Source of the DNA: Dolomitihabitans soli
GTDB lineage: Bacteria > Actinomycetota > Actinomycetes > Streptosporangiales > Streptosporangiaceae
Assembly (NCBI RefSeq): GCF_022213955.1
Contig: NZ_JAKNTW010000008.1
Span: 62,001-126,000 of the forward strand
Direction of reading: 5' to 3'
Length of the DNA: 64,000 nt
Under the pieces are notes generated by a model, which worked only from the letters and a program-made list of their open reading frames with translations, searched no databases and was not told the origin of the DNA. Numbering within the stretch: the stretch's first letter is position 1; every line of letters begins with the position of its first letter. Made by a program: the position numbers and the translations under genes. Of the stretch, positions 45,870 through 54,587 are shown piece after piece.

Positions 45870-46097
45870 ATGTACTCACAAGGTACCAAGGGAATCGCTC
45901 GAATCAAGTCCTGGTTACTCGCCCTTCTGGACACCGCGGACAGGGAGATGTGCCTGGAGGAGGACGAGTTCGCGCACCGGATCGGCTGGACCGTGACGAG
46001 GTCCGGGTTCGGGTCCCGCCGCTACCGCGACCCGCGGTTCGACCGGCTCGCGGCACCGCAGAACCCGGAGGAGGTGTCCGGAAATGTCGCTGCGTAA
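45870..46097 (+). CDS. Small conserved-looking protein of unknown function
   Basis: 75 residues: ARIKSWLLALLDTADREMCL, EEDEFAHRIGWTVTRSGFGS, RRYRDPRFDRL. A GAAGGAAG ribosome binding site and coupling to the next gene (14-nt overlap) support it being real. I do not recognise a family. The pairing with the following membrane protein resembles small genes of actinomycete integrative elements, which is inference. Confidence 0.5.
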   Translation: MYSQGTKGIARIKSWLLALLDTADREMCLEEDEFAHRIGWTVTRSGFGSRRYRDPRFDRLAAPQNPEEVSGNVAA

Positions 46098-46728
46098 CCC
46101 TCGCAACCATCGATACGCCGAGACACCGTCCGCCGGCCGTACCAGCTCGGTCGTCACGCTCTGGCGGTGGCGTTCCGAGATCGTGCTCCTCGGGCTCGCC
46201 GTCGTGCTGGTGCTGATGACGGTGAACATGGCCGCCGGTGGCAACTGGTGGTCGTTCCTGATGCTGGCCGGGGCGGTGTCCGCGCCGGCCGCGACCCGGT
46301 TCGGGCGCGGCTGGATCACCGGCCACTTCTGGTGCCTGTTCTCCCGGCACCGGATCCAGACCGTGTGCCTGGAGACGCCCATGCACACCCGCGCCGGGCG
46401 CATCCCGCTGGTGTTGTGGATCACCCCGACCCCGACCGGTGAGAAGGCGCTCATCCTCACCCGGGCCGGCATCTGCGCCGAGGACTTCGAGGCCTTCGCG
46501 GGCGAGATCGAGGCGGCCTGCCTCGCCCGCCGTGTGGTCGTGGCCCGGCATCGCCGGCACGCCAGCCTGGTGACCGTGGAGGTCGTCAGGCGCGATGCCG
46601 CGGCGGGCACTCCCGCCGGGCTCGACCGGCTCTACGGCACCAGCCGGTGGGTGTCGCTGCCCTCGACCCGTGACTTGGAGGAGCCGCCGGATCTCCGGAC
46701 CACGCTGCTCCTCCCCCAGGCCGGCTGA
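46084..46728 (+). CDS. Membrane protein resembling accessory proteins of actinomycete integrative elements
   Basis: 214 residues. Two membrane segments (EIVLLGLAVVLVLMTVNMAA and WSFLMLAGAVSAPAA) are followed by a soluble domain with CLFSRHRIQTVCLETPMHTR, GRIPLVLWITPTPTGEKA, RAGICAEDFEAFAGEIEAAC. From memory this layout occurs upstream of FtsK/TraB-like transfer genes in actinomycete integrative elements. No such gene, integrase or att site follows here, so this may be a leftover. Start ATG overlaps the preceding small gene. Confidence 0.5.
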   Translation: MSLRNPRNHRYAETPSAGRTSSVVTLWRWRSEIVLLGLAVVLVLMTVNMAAGGNWWSFLMLAGAVSAPAATRFGRGWITGHFWCLFSRHRIQTVCLETPMHTRAGRIPLVLWITPTPTGEKALILTRAGICAEDFEAFAGEIEAACLARRVVVARHRRHASLVTVEVVRRDAAAGTPAGLDRLYGTSRWVSLPSTRDLEEPPDLRTTLLLPQAG

Positions 46729-46736
46729 CCGGCGCA

Positions 46737-46765
46737 AAGCCCCCGGGACCCGTCCCCGGGGGCTT
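46737..46765 (+). terminator. Intrinsic terminator
   Basis: 11-bp stem AAGCCCCCGGG / CCCGGGGGCTT shortly after the membrane protein stop codon, closing the accessory patch before the oxidoreductase gene. Confidence 0.8.
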
Positions 46766-46823
46766 CCCTATGAACCCGATCCGGGCCACTATGAGTTCAC
46801 TTGTCGAACTCAGGAGCCGATCG

Positions 46824-49019
46824 ATGACCATCGTGCACCGGACCTGTCCCCTGTGTGAGGCCGTCTGCGGCCTGCGGATCACGCTCGACGAAGCCGGGCA
46901 CACCACTTCTGTCAAGGGCGACCCCGACGATCCCTTCTCCAAGGGATTCATCTGCCCCAAGGGCGCGAGCCTCGGCAAACTCGACGAAGATCCCGACCGC
47001 CTCACCGGACCGCTGATCCGGAAGAACGGCGAGTGGCTGGAGGCGAGCTGGCCGGAGGCCTTCGCCGCGGTCGAGCAGGGCCTCGCCCCGGTGATCGAAC
47101 GGCACGGCCGCCAGTCGGTCGCGCTCTACCTCGGCAACCCCAACGCCCACTCCATGGCGGGCGCGCTCTATGCCGCCCCGCTGGTCCGTGCGCTGGGCAG
47201 CCGCAACATCTACTCCGCGAGCACCGCCGACCAGATGCCCAAGCACGTCTCGTGCGGCCTGATGTTCGGCCATCCGCTGGCCATCCCGGTGCCCGACCTC
47301 GACCGCACCGGCTACCTGCTGATGCTCGGCGCCAACCCGCTGGAGTCCAACGGCTCGCTCTGCACCGCCCCCGACTTCCCCGGCCGCCTCAAGGCGCTCC
47401 GGAACCGCGGCGGCCGGCTCGTGGTCGTCGATCCCCGCCGCACCCGCACCGCCGCGCTGGCCGACGAGCACGTCTTCCTCCGGCCGGGCACCGACGCGCT
47501 CCTCCTGGCCGGCATCGTGCACACCCTGTTCGCTGAGGGCCTGACCTCGGTGAACGTCCCGGTCAACGGCCTCGACGAGGTGCGCGCGCTGACCGCGGAC
47601 TTCGCCCCGGAGACGGTCGCCGCCCGCTGCGGCGTGCCGGCCGAGGTAATCGTACGGCTGGCCCGCGAACTGGCCGCCGCGCCGACCGCCGCCGTCTACG
47701 GGCGGATCGGCACCTGCACGGCCGAGTTCGGCACGCTCGCCCAGTGGCTCGTCGATGTGATCAACGTGCTGACCGGGAACCTCGACCGCCCCGGCGGCGC
47801 CATGTTCGCCAAGCCCGCCACGGAGTTCCGGGCCAGGCGCAAGCCGTACACCACGGGGCGCTGGCGCAGCCGGGTGCGCGGGCTGCCGGAGGCGAACGGC
47901 GAACTGCCCGTGGCCACGCTCGCCGACGAGTTGGAGACGCCGGGCGACGGCCAGGTCAGGGCGCTGATCACGGTGGCGGGCAACCCGGTGCTCTCCGCGC
48001 CGAACGGCACCCGGCTCGACCGGGCCTTCGCCGGGCTCGACTTCATGGTGAGCGTGGACCCCTACCTGAACGAGACGACCCGGCACGCGAACGTGATCCT
48101 GCCGCCGCCGAGGGTGCTGCAGTCGGGCCACTATGACTTCACCCTGCTGGCGCTGGCCGTACGCGACTACACGCGTTACTCGCCGCCCGCGCTGCCGCTG
48201 GAGCCGGGCCGTCCGGCGGAGACCGAGATCCTGGCCAGGCTGACGTTGATCGCCTCGGGGCAGGGGGCAGAGGCCGACCCGGCGGCGCTGGACGAGCTGA
48301 TCCTGGACCAGATGCTGCGCAAGGCGGCGGACGCGCCGGGGTCGCCGATCAACGGTCGGGACCCGGCCGAGCTGCGGGCGATGCTGACCGGGGCGAACGG
48401 CGCGGAGCGGCGGCTGGACGCGATGCTCAGGCTGGGCCCCTACGGCGACTGGGTGGTGGAGGAGGACGGCCTGACCCTCGCCAAGCTGAGCGAGCACCCG
48501 CACGGGCTGGACCTCGGCGCGCTGCGACCACGCCTCGGCGAGCTCCTGTGCACGGCCTCCGGCCTGGTCGAGCTGGCACCGCCCGCGATCGTCGCCGACG
48601 TGGTACGGCTGCGCGACAGCCTGGGCTCCGCCGTACCCGAGATCATGCTCATCGGGCGGCGGCACCTGCGCTCCAACAACAGCTGGCTGCACAACGTGGG
48701 CCCGCTCGTCGGCGGTACCAACCGGTGCACGTTGCAGATCAATCCGGCCGATGTGGACCGGTACGGGCTCGCCGGGCACGCGGTGGTGCGCTCGGCGACC
48801 GGCGAGCTCACGGTGCCGCTCGAACCGACCGACACGATCATGCCGGGCGTGGTGAGCCTGCCGCACGGCTGGGGGCACGCGGGCAGCACGCAGACCATCG
48901 CGGCCGGGCACGCGGGGTTCAACGTGAACGCGCTGACCGACGAGTCGGCCATCGACGTGCCCTCGGGCAACGCGGTGTTCAACGGTGTGCCGGTCACGCT
49001 GGACCCCGTGACAACGTGA
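46824..49019 (+). CDS. Molybdopterin-dependent oxidoreductase
   Basis: 731 residues. The N-terminal [4Fe-4S] site is CPLCEAVCGL ... FICPKG (C-x2-C-x3-C-xn-C). Molybdopterin-binding stretches include YLLMLGANPLESNGS, VVVDPRRTRTAALAD and LRPGTDALLLAGIVH. The C-terminal dinucleotide-binding domain has LIGRRHLRSNNSWLHN and MPGVVSLPHGWGHAG. It is of the formate dehydrogenase/nitrate reductase superfamily, but the substrate is unclear. Single subunit with no twin-arginine signal, so cytoplasmic. GGAG precedes the ATG at 46824. No electron-transfer partner is adjacent. Confidence 0.9.
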   Translation: MTIVHRTCPLCEAVCGLRITLDEAGHTTSVKGDPDDPFSKGFICPKGASLGKLDEDPDRLTGPLIRKNGEWLEASWPEAFAAVEQGLAPVIERHGRQSVALYLGNPNAHSMAGALYAAPLVRALGSRNIYSASTADQMPKHVSCGLMFGHPLAIPVPDLDRTGYLLMLGANPLESNGSLCTAPDFPGRLKALRNRGGRLVVVDPRRTRTAALADEHVFLRPGTDALLLAGIVHTLFAEGLTSVNVPVNGLDEVRALTADFAPETVAARCGVPAEVIVRLARELAAAPTAAVYGRIGTCTAEFGTLAQWLVDVINVLTGNLDRPGGAMFAKPATEFRARRKPYTTGRWRSRVRGLPEANGELPVATLADELETPGDGQVRALITVAGNPVLSAPNGTRLDRAFAGLDFMVSVDPYLNETTRHANVILPPPRVLQSGHYDFTLLALAVRDYTRYSPPALPLEPGRPAETEILARLTLIASGQGAEADPAALDELILDQMLRKAADAPGSPINGRDPAELRAMLTGANGAERRLDAMLRLGPYGDWVVEEDGLTLAKLSEHPHGLDLGALRPRLGELLCTASGLVELAPPAIVADVVRLRDSLGSAVPEIMLIGRRHLRSNNSWLHNVGPLVGGTNRCTLQINPADVDRYGLAGHAVVRSATGELTVPLEPTDTIMPGVVSLPHGWGHAGSTQTIAAGHAGFNVNALTDESAIDVPSGNAVFNGVPVTLDPVTT

Positions 49020-49034
49020 CCTAGGCTTGCTCGG

Positions 49035-49625
49035 GTGACTGACCCGCGACTGCCGGCCCAGATCGAGTTCGCCCTGGAAATCGACAAGCTCAAGCGCGTG
49101 ATCCGCCGCAACAACCTGATGGACGGGTCGCGCCGGGAGAACGACGCCGAGCACTCCTGGTATGTCGGGATGCTCGCGATGGTCCTGGGCGAGCACGCTC
49201 CACCGGGGACCGACCTCGACCGGGTGGTGGCGATGCTGCTGGTCCACGACCTCGTCGAGATCGACGCCGGCGACACCTTCATCTACGACCCGGTGGCGGT
49301 GGCCGCCCAGGTCGAGGCGGAGCGCGCCGCCGCCGACCGCATCTTCGGCCTGCTCCCCGCCGACCAGGGCGTCCGCCTGCGCGCGCTGTGGGACGAGTTC
49401 GAGGAGCGTCGTACGCCTGAGGCGCGCTTCGCCAAGGCGCTCGACCGGTTCGCGCCCATCCTCGCCAATCACCGGAACGACGGCGGCACCTGGCCGTTGC
49501 ACAAGATCACCGCCCGGCAGGTGCTGGAGAAGGTGAAGATCATCGAAGAGGGGTCGCCCGCGCTCGGTGAGTACGCCGTCCGCCTCGTCGAGTTGTCGGT
49601 GGGCCGCGGCCACCTATCCTCATAA
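49035..49625 (+). CDS. HD-domain hydrolase (YfbR/HDDC2-like)
   Basis: 196 residues. The metal-binding HD set is ENDAEHSWYVGML, MLLVHDLVEIDAGDTF and a downstream Asp in AKALDRFAPILAN, matching the HDDC2/YfbR 5'-nucleotidase-like family. Probably hydrolyses a phosphate ester of a nucleotide; the natural substrate is unknown. Starts at GTG 15 nt after the oxidoreductase stop. A TAGGCT -10-like hexamer just before may give a leaderless transcript. Confidence 0.85.
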   Translation: MTDPRLPAQIEFALEIDKLKRVIRRNNLMDGSRRENDAEHSWYVGMLAMVLGEHAPPGTDLDRVVAMLLVHDLVEIDAGDTFIYDPVAVAAQVEAERAAADRIFGLLPADQGVRLRALWDEFEERRTPEARFAKALDRFAPILANHRNDGGTWPLHKITARQVLEKVKIIEEGSPALGEYAVRLVELSVGRGHLSS

Positions 49626-49678
49626 GGGTGTTCCCATCCGATTCGTCCGGGTAGGGCCCATATGTGAGAGGGGGGCGA

Positions 49679-50599
49679 ATGGTGGAGGAGCAAGTAAAGA
49701 CGGGGCGGCGCTCACTCAAGGAGATGCTGCCCACCACTGACCTCACCGACCGGCTGGAGCGCTCTACCGGAATGGATCGGCCGATCCGCGCCCTGGCCAA
49801 AGCCATCCGTAAGACCATCAAACCCGGCAAGCTCCGCGATCTGCTGCACGGCGTGCCCACCGGCAAACCGGCCCATCCACCCCTGGCCACTTTCAGCCTC
49901 GGCTGCTGGATGGCGACGGCCATACTCGACGTGACCCGTTCCGATCCCCGCGCGGCGCGCACCGTGCTCGCGACCGGCATCGTCGCGGCCGCACCGACCG
50001 CCGCGGCCGGCATCACCGACTGGTCGGCGCTGCACATCGAACAGCAACGCGTCGGCTTCGTCCACGCGATCGCCAACATGAGCGCGCTCGCCTTCTACAC
50101 GGGCTCGCTCCTGCTACGGCTCACCGGCCGCGAGGCGGGCGGCAGGGCGCTGGGCTTCGCCGGCCTCGGCGCCGCCGGCCTCGGCGGCTATCTCGGCGGC
50201 CATCTCGCCTACCGGCAGGCCGCCGGCGCCAACCACGCCGAATCGGTCACCCACCTGGTACCGCTCGGCTGGCACAACCTGTGCGACCTCAAGGACCTGC
50301 CGCACGGCCGCCCGGTCACCCGCCGGCTCGGCTACATCGACCTGCTCGTGCTGCGCTCAGGCGACGGCGTGACCGTGCTCGCCGACGGCTGCTCCCACCT
50401 GGCCGGCCCGCTCCACCAGGGCAGGCTGATCAGCGAGGACGGCGTGGCCTGCGTGGTCTGCCCGTGGCACGGCAGCACCTTCCGCCTGGCCGACGGCGCG
50501 GTCGTGCACGGCCCGGCCACCGCACCCCAGCCCTCGTTCGAGACCCGCGTGCGCCGCGACGGCATCATCCAGGTACGGCCGGCACATCGCATTCAGTGA
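49679..50599 (+). CDS. DUF2231 membrane domain fused to a Rieske [2Fe-2S] domain
   Basis: 306 residues. The N-terminal half is a four-helix DUF2231 membrane domain (PAHPPLATFSLGCWMATAIL, ATGIVAAAPTAAAGITDWSA, RVGFVHAIANMSALAFYTGS). The C-terminal half is a Rieske domain with CSHLAGPLHQG and CVVCPWHGSTF (CxH and CxxH ligands). It probably passes electrons at the membrane. It lies just upstream of a response regulator-flavoprotein fusion and a kinase, suggesting a redox-sensing unit. A G-rich ribosome binding site supports the ATG at 49679. Confidence 0.85.
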   Translation: MVEEQVKTGRRSLKEMLPTTDLTDRLERSTGMDRPIRALAKAIRKTIKPGKLRDLLHGVPTGKPAHPPLATFSLGCWMATAILDVTRSDPRAARTVLATGIVAAAPTAAAGITDWSALHIEQQRVGFVHAIANMSALAFYTGSLLLRLTGREAGGRALGFAGLGAAGLGGYLGGHLAYRQAAGANHAESVTHLVPLGWHNLCDLKDLPHGRPVTRRLGYIDLLVLRSGDGVTVLADGCSHLAGPLHQGRLISEDGVACVVCPWHGSTFRLADGAVVHGPATAPQPSFETRVRRDGIIQVRPAHRIQ

Positions 50600-50600
50600 T

Positions 50601-50612
50601 TACAGTATTTCT
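50601..50612 (+). promoter_or_regulatory. Possible leaderless promoter of the REC-flavoprotein gene
   Basis: TACAGT -10 hexamer at 50601-50606 with 6 nt to the ATG at 50613 and no Shine-Dalgarno sequence. No good -35 was found, so weak evidence. Confidence 0.3.
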
Positions 50613-52271
50613 ATGGCAAACCCGGCGATCCTGACCGTCGACGACGACCCGGCCGTGTCCAGGGCCGTCGCCCGTGACGTCCGTCGTAGATACGGCGAGC
50701 GTTACCGTGTCGTGCGCGCCGACTCCGGCGAGGCCGCCCTCGAGGCGCTGCGGGAGATCAAACTGAGAGGCGAGCAAGTAGCCGTCCTGCTCGCCGACTA
50801 CCGGATGCCGCAGATGAACGGCATCCAGTTCCTCGAAGCGGCGATGGACCTCTTCCCCATGGCGAGGCGGGTGCTGCTGACCGCCTACGCCGACACCGAC
50901 GCGGCCATCAACGCGATCAACCTCGTCGATCTGGACCACTACCTGCTCAAGCCGTGGAACCCGCCGGAGGAGAAGCTCTACCCGGTGGTCGACGGCCTGC
51001 TCGAATCCTGGCTCTCCAGCCCCGACGCGGCGGCCGACGAGGTCCGGGTCATCGGGCATCGCTGGTCCGCGCCGTCCTTCAAGGTGCGCGACTTCCTGGC
51101 TCGCAACCTGGTGCCCTACCGGTGGCTGCTGGCGGACGAGGCGGAAGGCGACCGGCTGCTGTCCGCCGCCGGGCTGGGCCCCGACGAACTGCCCGTGGTG
51201 ATCACTCCCGACGGGAAGACGCTGACCGCGCCGAGCCCCGCCGACCTCGCCGCGCACATCGGCCTGAGCACCACCCCCGCGGCCGACTTCTACGACCTCG
51301 TCGTCGTCGGCGCGGGCCCCGCCGGCCTCGGAGCGGCGGTGTACGGCGCGTCGGAAGGGCTGCGGACCGTACTCGTCGAGCAACGGGCCACCGGCGGGCA
51401 GGCGGGCCAGAGCAGCAGGATCGAGAACTACCTGGGCTTCCCCGACGGCGTCTCCGGTGCCCAGCTCACCGACCGGGCCAGACGGCAGGCGCTCCGGTTC
51501 GGCGCCGAACTGCTGACCACCCGCGAGGTCGTCGGGCTGGAGTCCGGCGGCTCCACCCGGCTGCTCCGCTTCGGCGACGGCACCACCATCGCCGCGCACA
51601 CGGTGGTGCTGGCGACCGGCGTGTCCTACCGGCGGCTGGAGGCCCCCGGCCTGGAGTCGCTGACCGGCCGCGGCGTCTTCTACGGCTCGGCCTCGACCGA
51701 GGCGCCGAGCTGCGCCGACCAGGAGGTCTACCTCGTCGGCGGCGCCAACTCCGCCGGGCAGGCCGCCGTCCACTTCGCCCGGTACGCCAGGCGGGTGCAC
51801 CTCCTCATCAGGGGAGACGACCTGCGCCGTTCCATGTCGCAGTACCTCGTGGAGCAGATCGAGAACATCGACACCATCGAGGTGCACCCGCACACCGAGG
51901 TCACCGCCGCCGAGGGCGGGGACCACCTGGAACGGCTCGTGCTGCGCGACCCCCGGTCGGGCGAGGAACGGACCATCGAGACGTCGTGGCTGTTCATCTT
52001 CATCGGGGCCGAGCCGCGTACCGACTGGCTCGACGACGTGGTGGCCCGCGACCGGCGCGGATTCGTGCTCACCGGCCCCGACCTGCTGGCCGACGGCCGC
52101 CGGCCCAGCGGGTGGACGCTGCCGCGCGACCCCTACCACCTTGAGTGCAGCATGCCCGGTGTCTTCGCCGCCGGCGACGTGCGGGCCGACTCGGTGAAAC
52201 GAGTCGCCTCCGCGGTCGGCGAGGGCGCGATGGCGGTCTCGCTGATCCATCGCTACCTGGAGGCGCAATGA
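50613..52271 (+). CDS. Response-regulator receiver domain fused to a thioredoxin-reductase-like flavoprotein
   Basis: 552 residues. The receiver domain (1-125) has ILTVDDDP, AVLLADYRMPQMNG with phospho-acceptor Asp, and YLLKPWN with Lys. A linker of about 90 residues, which looks like a thioredoxin-like or glutaredoxin-like domain, follows. The flavoprotein (about 225-552) has FAD motif DLVVVGAGPAGLGAAVYGAS, NAD motif EVYLVGGANSAGQAAVHFAR and C-terminal GVFAAGDVRADSVKRVASAV. The CxxC redox pair of thioredoxin reductases is missing (SASTEAPSC at that place). Overlaps the kinase gene by 4 nt (ATGA). Likely an effector whose redox activity is controlled by phosphorylation, or the reverse. Confidence 0.88.
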   Translation: MANPAILTVDDDPAVSRAVARDVRRRYGERYRVVRADSGEAALEALREIKLRGEQVAVLLADYRMPQMNGIQFLEAAMDLFPMARRVLLTAYADTDAAINAINLVDLDHYLLKPWNPPEEKLYPVVDGLLESWLSSPDAAADEVRVIGHRWSAPSFKVRDFLARNLVPYRWLLADEAEGDRLLSAAGLGPDELPVVITPDGKTLTAPSPADLAAHIGLSTTPAADFYDLVVVGAGPAGLGAAVYGASEGLRTVLVEQRATGGQAGQSSRIENYLGFPDGVSGAQLTDRARRQALRFGAELLTTREVVGLESGGSTRLLRFGDGTTIAAHTVVLATGVSYRRLEAPGLESLTGRGVFYGSASTEAPSCADQEVYLVGGANSAGQAAVHFARYARRVHLLIRGDDLRRSMSQYLVEQIENIDTIEVHPHTEVTAAEGGDHLERLVLRDPRSGEERTIETSWLFIFIGAEPRTDWLDDVVARDRRGFVLTGPDLLADGRRPSGWTLPRDPYHLECSMPGVFAAGDVRADSVKRVASAVGEGAMAVSLIHRYLEAQ

Positions 52272-53674
52272 CCCCCGACGAGCTGCGCACCCTGTTCCTG
52301 TTCGAGTCGCTCGACGACGACCAGCTCGCCACGTTCGCCGAGCACGGCAGGGTGGAACGCCAGGAGGCCGGCACCGTCGTCTACCGCGAGGGCGAACCGG
52401 CCACCTGTTTCTACGTGCTGGTGAGCGGCACCGTCTCGCTCACCCGGCTGATCCGCGGCGAAGAGATCGAGGTCAACCGCACCGAGCAGCGCAGCGTCTA
52501 CGCGGGCGCCACCCAGGCGTACCTCGGTGACCAGGTCGACCAGATCTACCCCAACTCGCTGCACGCGATCACCGACTGCGAGTTGTTCCTGCTGCCCGCC
52601 GACGTCATGGCGACCTCGATGCGCACCTGGTTCCCGATGGCGATGCACCTGCTCGAAGGGTTGTTCTTCGGCATGCGGGCCACCCAGACGATCGTCAGTG
52701 AGCGGGAACGGCTGATCGCGCTCGGCTCCCTGTCGGCCGGGCTGACCCATGAGCTGAACAACCCGGCCGCCGCCGCCGTACGGGCCACGTCCGTGCTGCG
52801 CGACCGGGTCGCGGGGATGCGCCACAAACTCGCCATGATCGCGGACGGGCGGCTCGACGGCAGCCGCCTGCACGACCTGGTCGAACTCCAGGAGGCGGCC
52901 GTCAAGCTGGCCGCCTCGGCACCCGAGCTGTCGGCCCTGGCCACCTCCGACGCCGAGGACGTGCTGACCGACTGGCTCGACGAGCACGGCGTGACCGGCG
53001 GCTGGGATCTCGCCCCCACGCTCGTCGCGGGCGGGATCGACACCGGATGGCTGGACAAGGTGATCACGGCTGTCGGCGCGGAGAACCTGGAGTCGGCGAT
53101 CCGCTGGCTCACCTACACGATCGACACCGAGCTGCTGATGGGCGAGATCGACGACGCGGCCACCAGGATCTCCGGGCTCGTCTCGGCGGCCAAGCAGTAC
53201 TCCCAGCTCGACCGGACCCCGTTCCAGACCGTCAACGTGCACGACCTGCTCGACGCCACCCTGCAGATGATGCAGGCGAAGATCCCGCGGGGGGTGCGCA
53301 CGGTCAAGGAGTACGACCGCTCGCTGCCCACCATCCAGGCCTACGCCGCCGAGCTCAACCAGGTGTGGACCAACCTGATCGACAACGCCGTCGGCGCGAT
53401 GGGCGAGAGCGGCACCCTCACCCTGCGAACCGCACGCGACGGCGACACCCTCGTGGTCGAGGTGGGCGACACCGGCCCCGGGATCCCCGAGACGGTCCGG
53501 CCACGGATCTTCGAACCGTTCTTCACCACCAAGCCCGTCGGCGAGGGCACCGGCCTCGGGCTGGACATCTCCTACCGCATCGTGGTCAACAAGCACCACG
53601 GGGACATCCGGGTGGAATCGCTTCCGGGACACACCACGTTCCGGGTGCTCCTGCCGTTCACCTCGACCGACTGA
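52268..53674 (+). CDS. Cyclic-nucleotide-domain sensor histidine kinase
   Basis: 468 residues. An N-terminal cyclic-nucleotide-binding domain ([40 protein letters not shown]) is followed by a HisKA-like phospho-acceptor helix ([19 protein letters not shown]). The HATPase_c domain has [27 protein letters not shown] and [15 protein letters not shown]. It lacks membrane segments, so it is cytoplasmic. Translational coupling makes the REC-flavoprotein its obvious partner. The effector of the sensor domain (cNMP or other) cannot be told. Confidence 0.92.
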   Translation: MTPDELRTLFLFESLDDDQLATFAEHGRVERQEAGTVVYREGEPATCFYVLVSGTVSLTRLIRGEEIEVNRTEQRSVYAGATQAYLGDQVDQIYPNSLHAITDCELFLLPADVMATSMRTWFPMAMHLLEGLFFGMRATQTIVSERERLIALGSLSAGLTHELNNPAAAAVRATSVLRDRVAGMRHKLAMIADGRLDGSRLHDLVELQEAAVKLAASAPELSALATSDAEDVLTDWLDEHGVTGGWDLAPTLVAGGIDTGWLDKVITAVGAENLESAIRWLTYTIDTELLMGEIDDAATRISGLVSAAKQYSQLDRTPFQTVNVHDLLDATLQMMQAKIPRGVRTVKEYDRSLPTIQAYAAELNQVWTNLIDNAVGAMGESGTLTLRTARDGDTLVVEVGDTGPGIPETVRPRIFEPFFTTKPVGEGTGLGLDISYRIVVNKHHGDIRVESLPGHTTFRVLLPFTSTD

Positions 53675-53756
53675 GGACCGCCCCGGCCGCACGGACCAGA
53701 TCGACCGCCCGGCCTCACCAGATCGACTGAGGACCACCCGGCCTCACCAGACCAGG
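53668..53756. repeat. Interleaved duplications of two stop-codon regions
   Basis: CGACTGAGGACCRCCC occurs at 53668 and about 53725; the first copy contains the TGA of the histidine kinase. On the other strand TCTGGTGAGGCCGGG occurs twice, the first copy containing the TGA of the TauE/SafE gene. So the tails of both convergent genes have been copied into the junction. Confidence 0.7.
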
Positions 53757-54496
53757 TTGATGATCGCCAGCACGCCGATGACGACGATGAACGCGCGCAG
53801 CGCCGGCGCGGGCAGCCTGCGCCCGACCCGCGCGCCGAGGTAACCGCCCACCATGGTGCCGAGCGCGACCATCAGCACGGCCAGCCAGTCGAGCGGTGCG
53901 ACGAACACGAACAGCACCGCGGCCGTCGCGTTGACCAGCAGGGACAGCACGTTCTTGGCCGCGTTGACCTGCTGCAGGTCGTCGTCGAGGAAGCTGCCGA
54001 GCAACCCGATCAGCACCACCCCCTGCGCCGCCCCGAAGTATCCCCCGTACATCCCCGCGCCCAGCACCCCGAGCCACAGCCAGGGCCCGCCGTGCGGATG
54101 AGCGAACTCCCTGCGCTCGGCCAGTTTGCGGTTGAGCCACGGCTGCACCACCACCAGCACGCAGGCGAGCCCGATCAGGATCGGCACGATGAACTGGAAC
54201 GCGGACTCCGGCAGGTTGAGCAGCAGCAACCCGCCGATCAGCGAGCCCGCGACCGAGCCCGCCCCCAGCCGGATCAGCCTGTCCCGCTGACCCTTGAGCT
54301 CGGCACGGTAGCCGAGCACACCGGTGATCCCACCGGGCACCATTCCCACGTTGTTCGACACGTTCGCGACGATCGGCGGGTAGCCCATGGCGAGCAACGT
54401 GGGAAAGGTGATCAACGATCCCGACCCGACAACCGCATTGATCGCACCGGCCCCGACTCCGGCCGCGCACACCGCGACCGCCTCCCACGGCGTCAA
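53744..54496 (-). CDS. TauE/SafE-family sulfite/anion exporter
   Basis: 250 residues, eight membrane segments in two related halves: GVGAGAINAVVGSGSLITFP, ANVSNNVGMVPGG and, in the second half, MYGGYFGAAQGVVLIGLLGS, NAAKNVLSLLVN. This internal duplication with Gly-rich motifs is diagnostic of TauE/SafE. Substrates in known members are sulfite, sulfoacetate and related organosulfur anions. TTG is the likely start (MTPWEAVAV). The 3' end is part of the duplicated junction with the kinase gene. Confidence 0.88.
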   Translation of the reverse strand: MTPWEAVAVCAAGVGAGAINAVVGSGSLITFPTLLAMGYPPIVANVSNNVGMVPGGITGVLGYRAELKGQRDRLIRLGAGSVAGSLIGGLLLLNLPESAFQFIVPILIGLACVLVVVQPWLNRKLAERREFAHPHGGPWLWLGVLGAGMYGGYFGAAQGVVLIGLLGSFLDDDLQQVNAAKNVLSLLVNATAAVLFVFVAPLDWLAVLMVALGTMVGGYLGARVGRRLPAPALRAFIVVIGVLAIINLVW

Positions 54497-54543
54497 ATCC
54501 CCACCCCTTGTACGGCTTTCGCCTGATGGTAGGGGTCGGCCGT

Positions 54544-54587
54544 CTGCGACTCGTCCTCGGGTGGCCTACGACTCGTCTTCGGGTGGC
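54544..54587. repeat. 22-nt tandem duplication including the SPFH stop codon
   Basis: Minus strand: GCCACCCGAAGACGAGTCG + TAG followed by GCCACCCGAGGACGAGTCG + CAG. The last codons (PPEDES) and the stop have been duplicated; the copy stop has mutated to CAG. Confidence 0.85.

Noticed and set aside
46797-49613. A 938-codon open frame on the minus strand
   Set aside because: It is the antisense shadow of the molybdopterin oxidoreductase and HD genes, low-complexity (Arg/Gly/Val/His/Glu-rich) and without any family motif; long antisense frames are expected in DNA this GC-rich.
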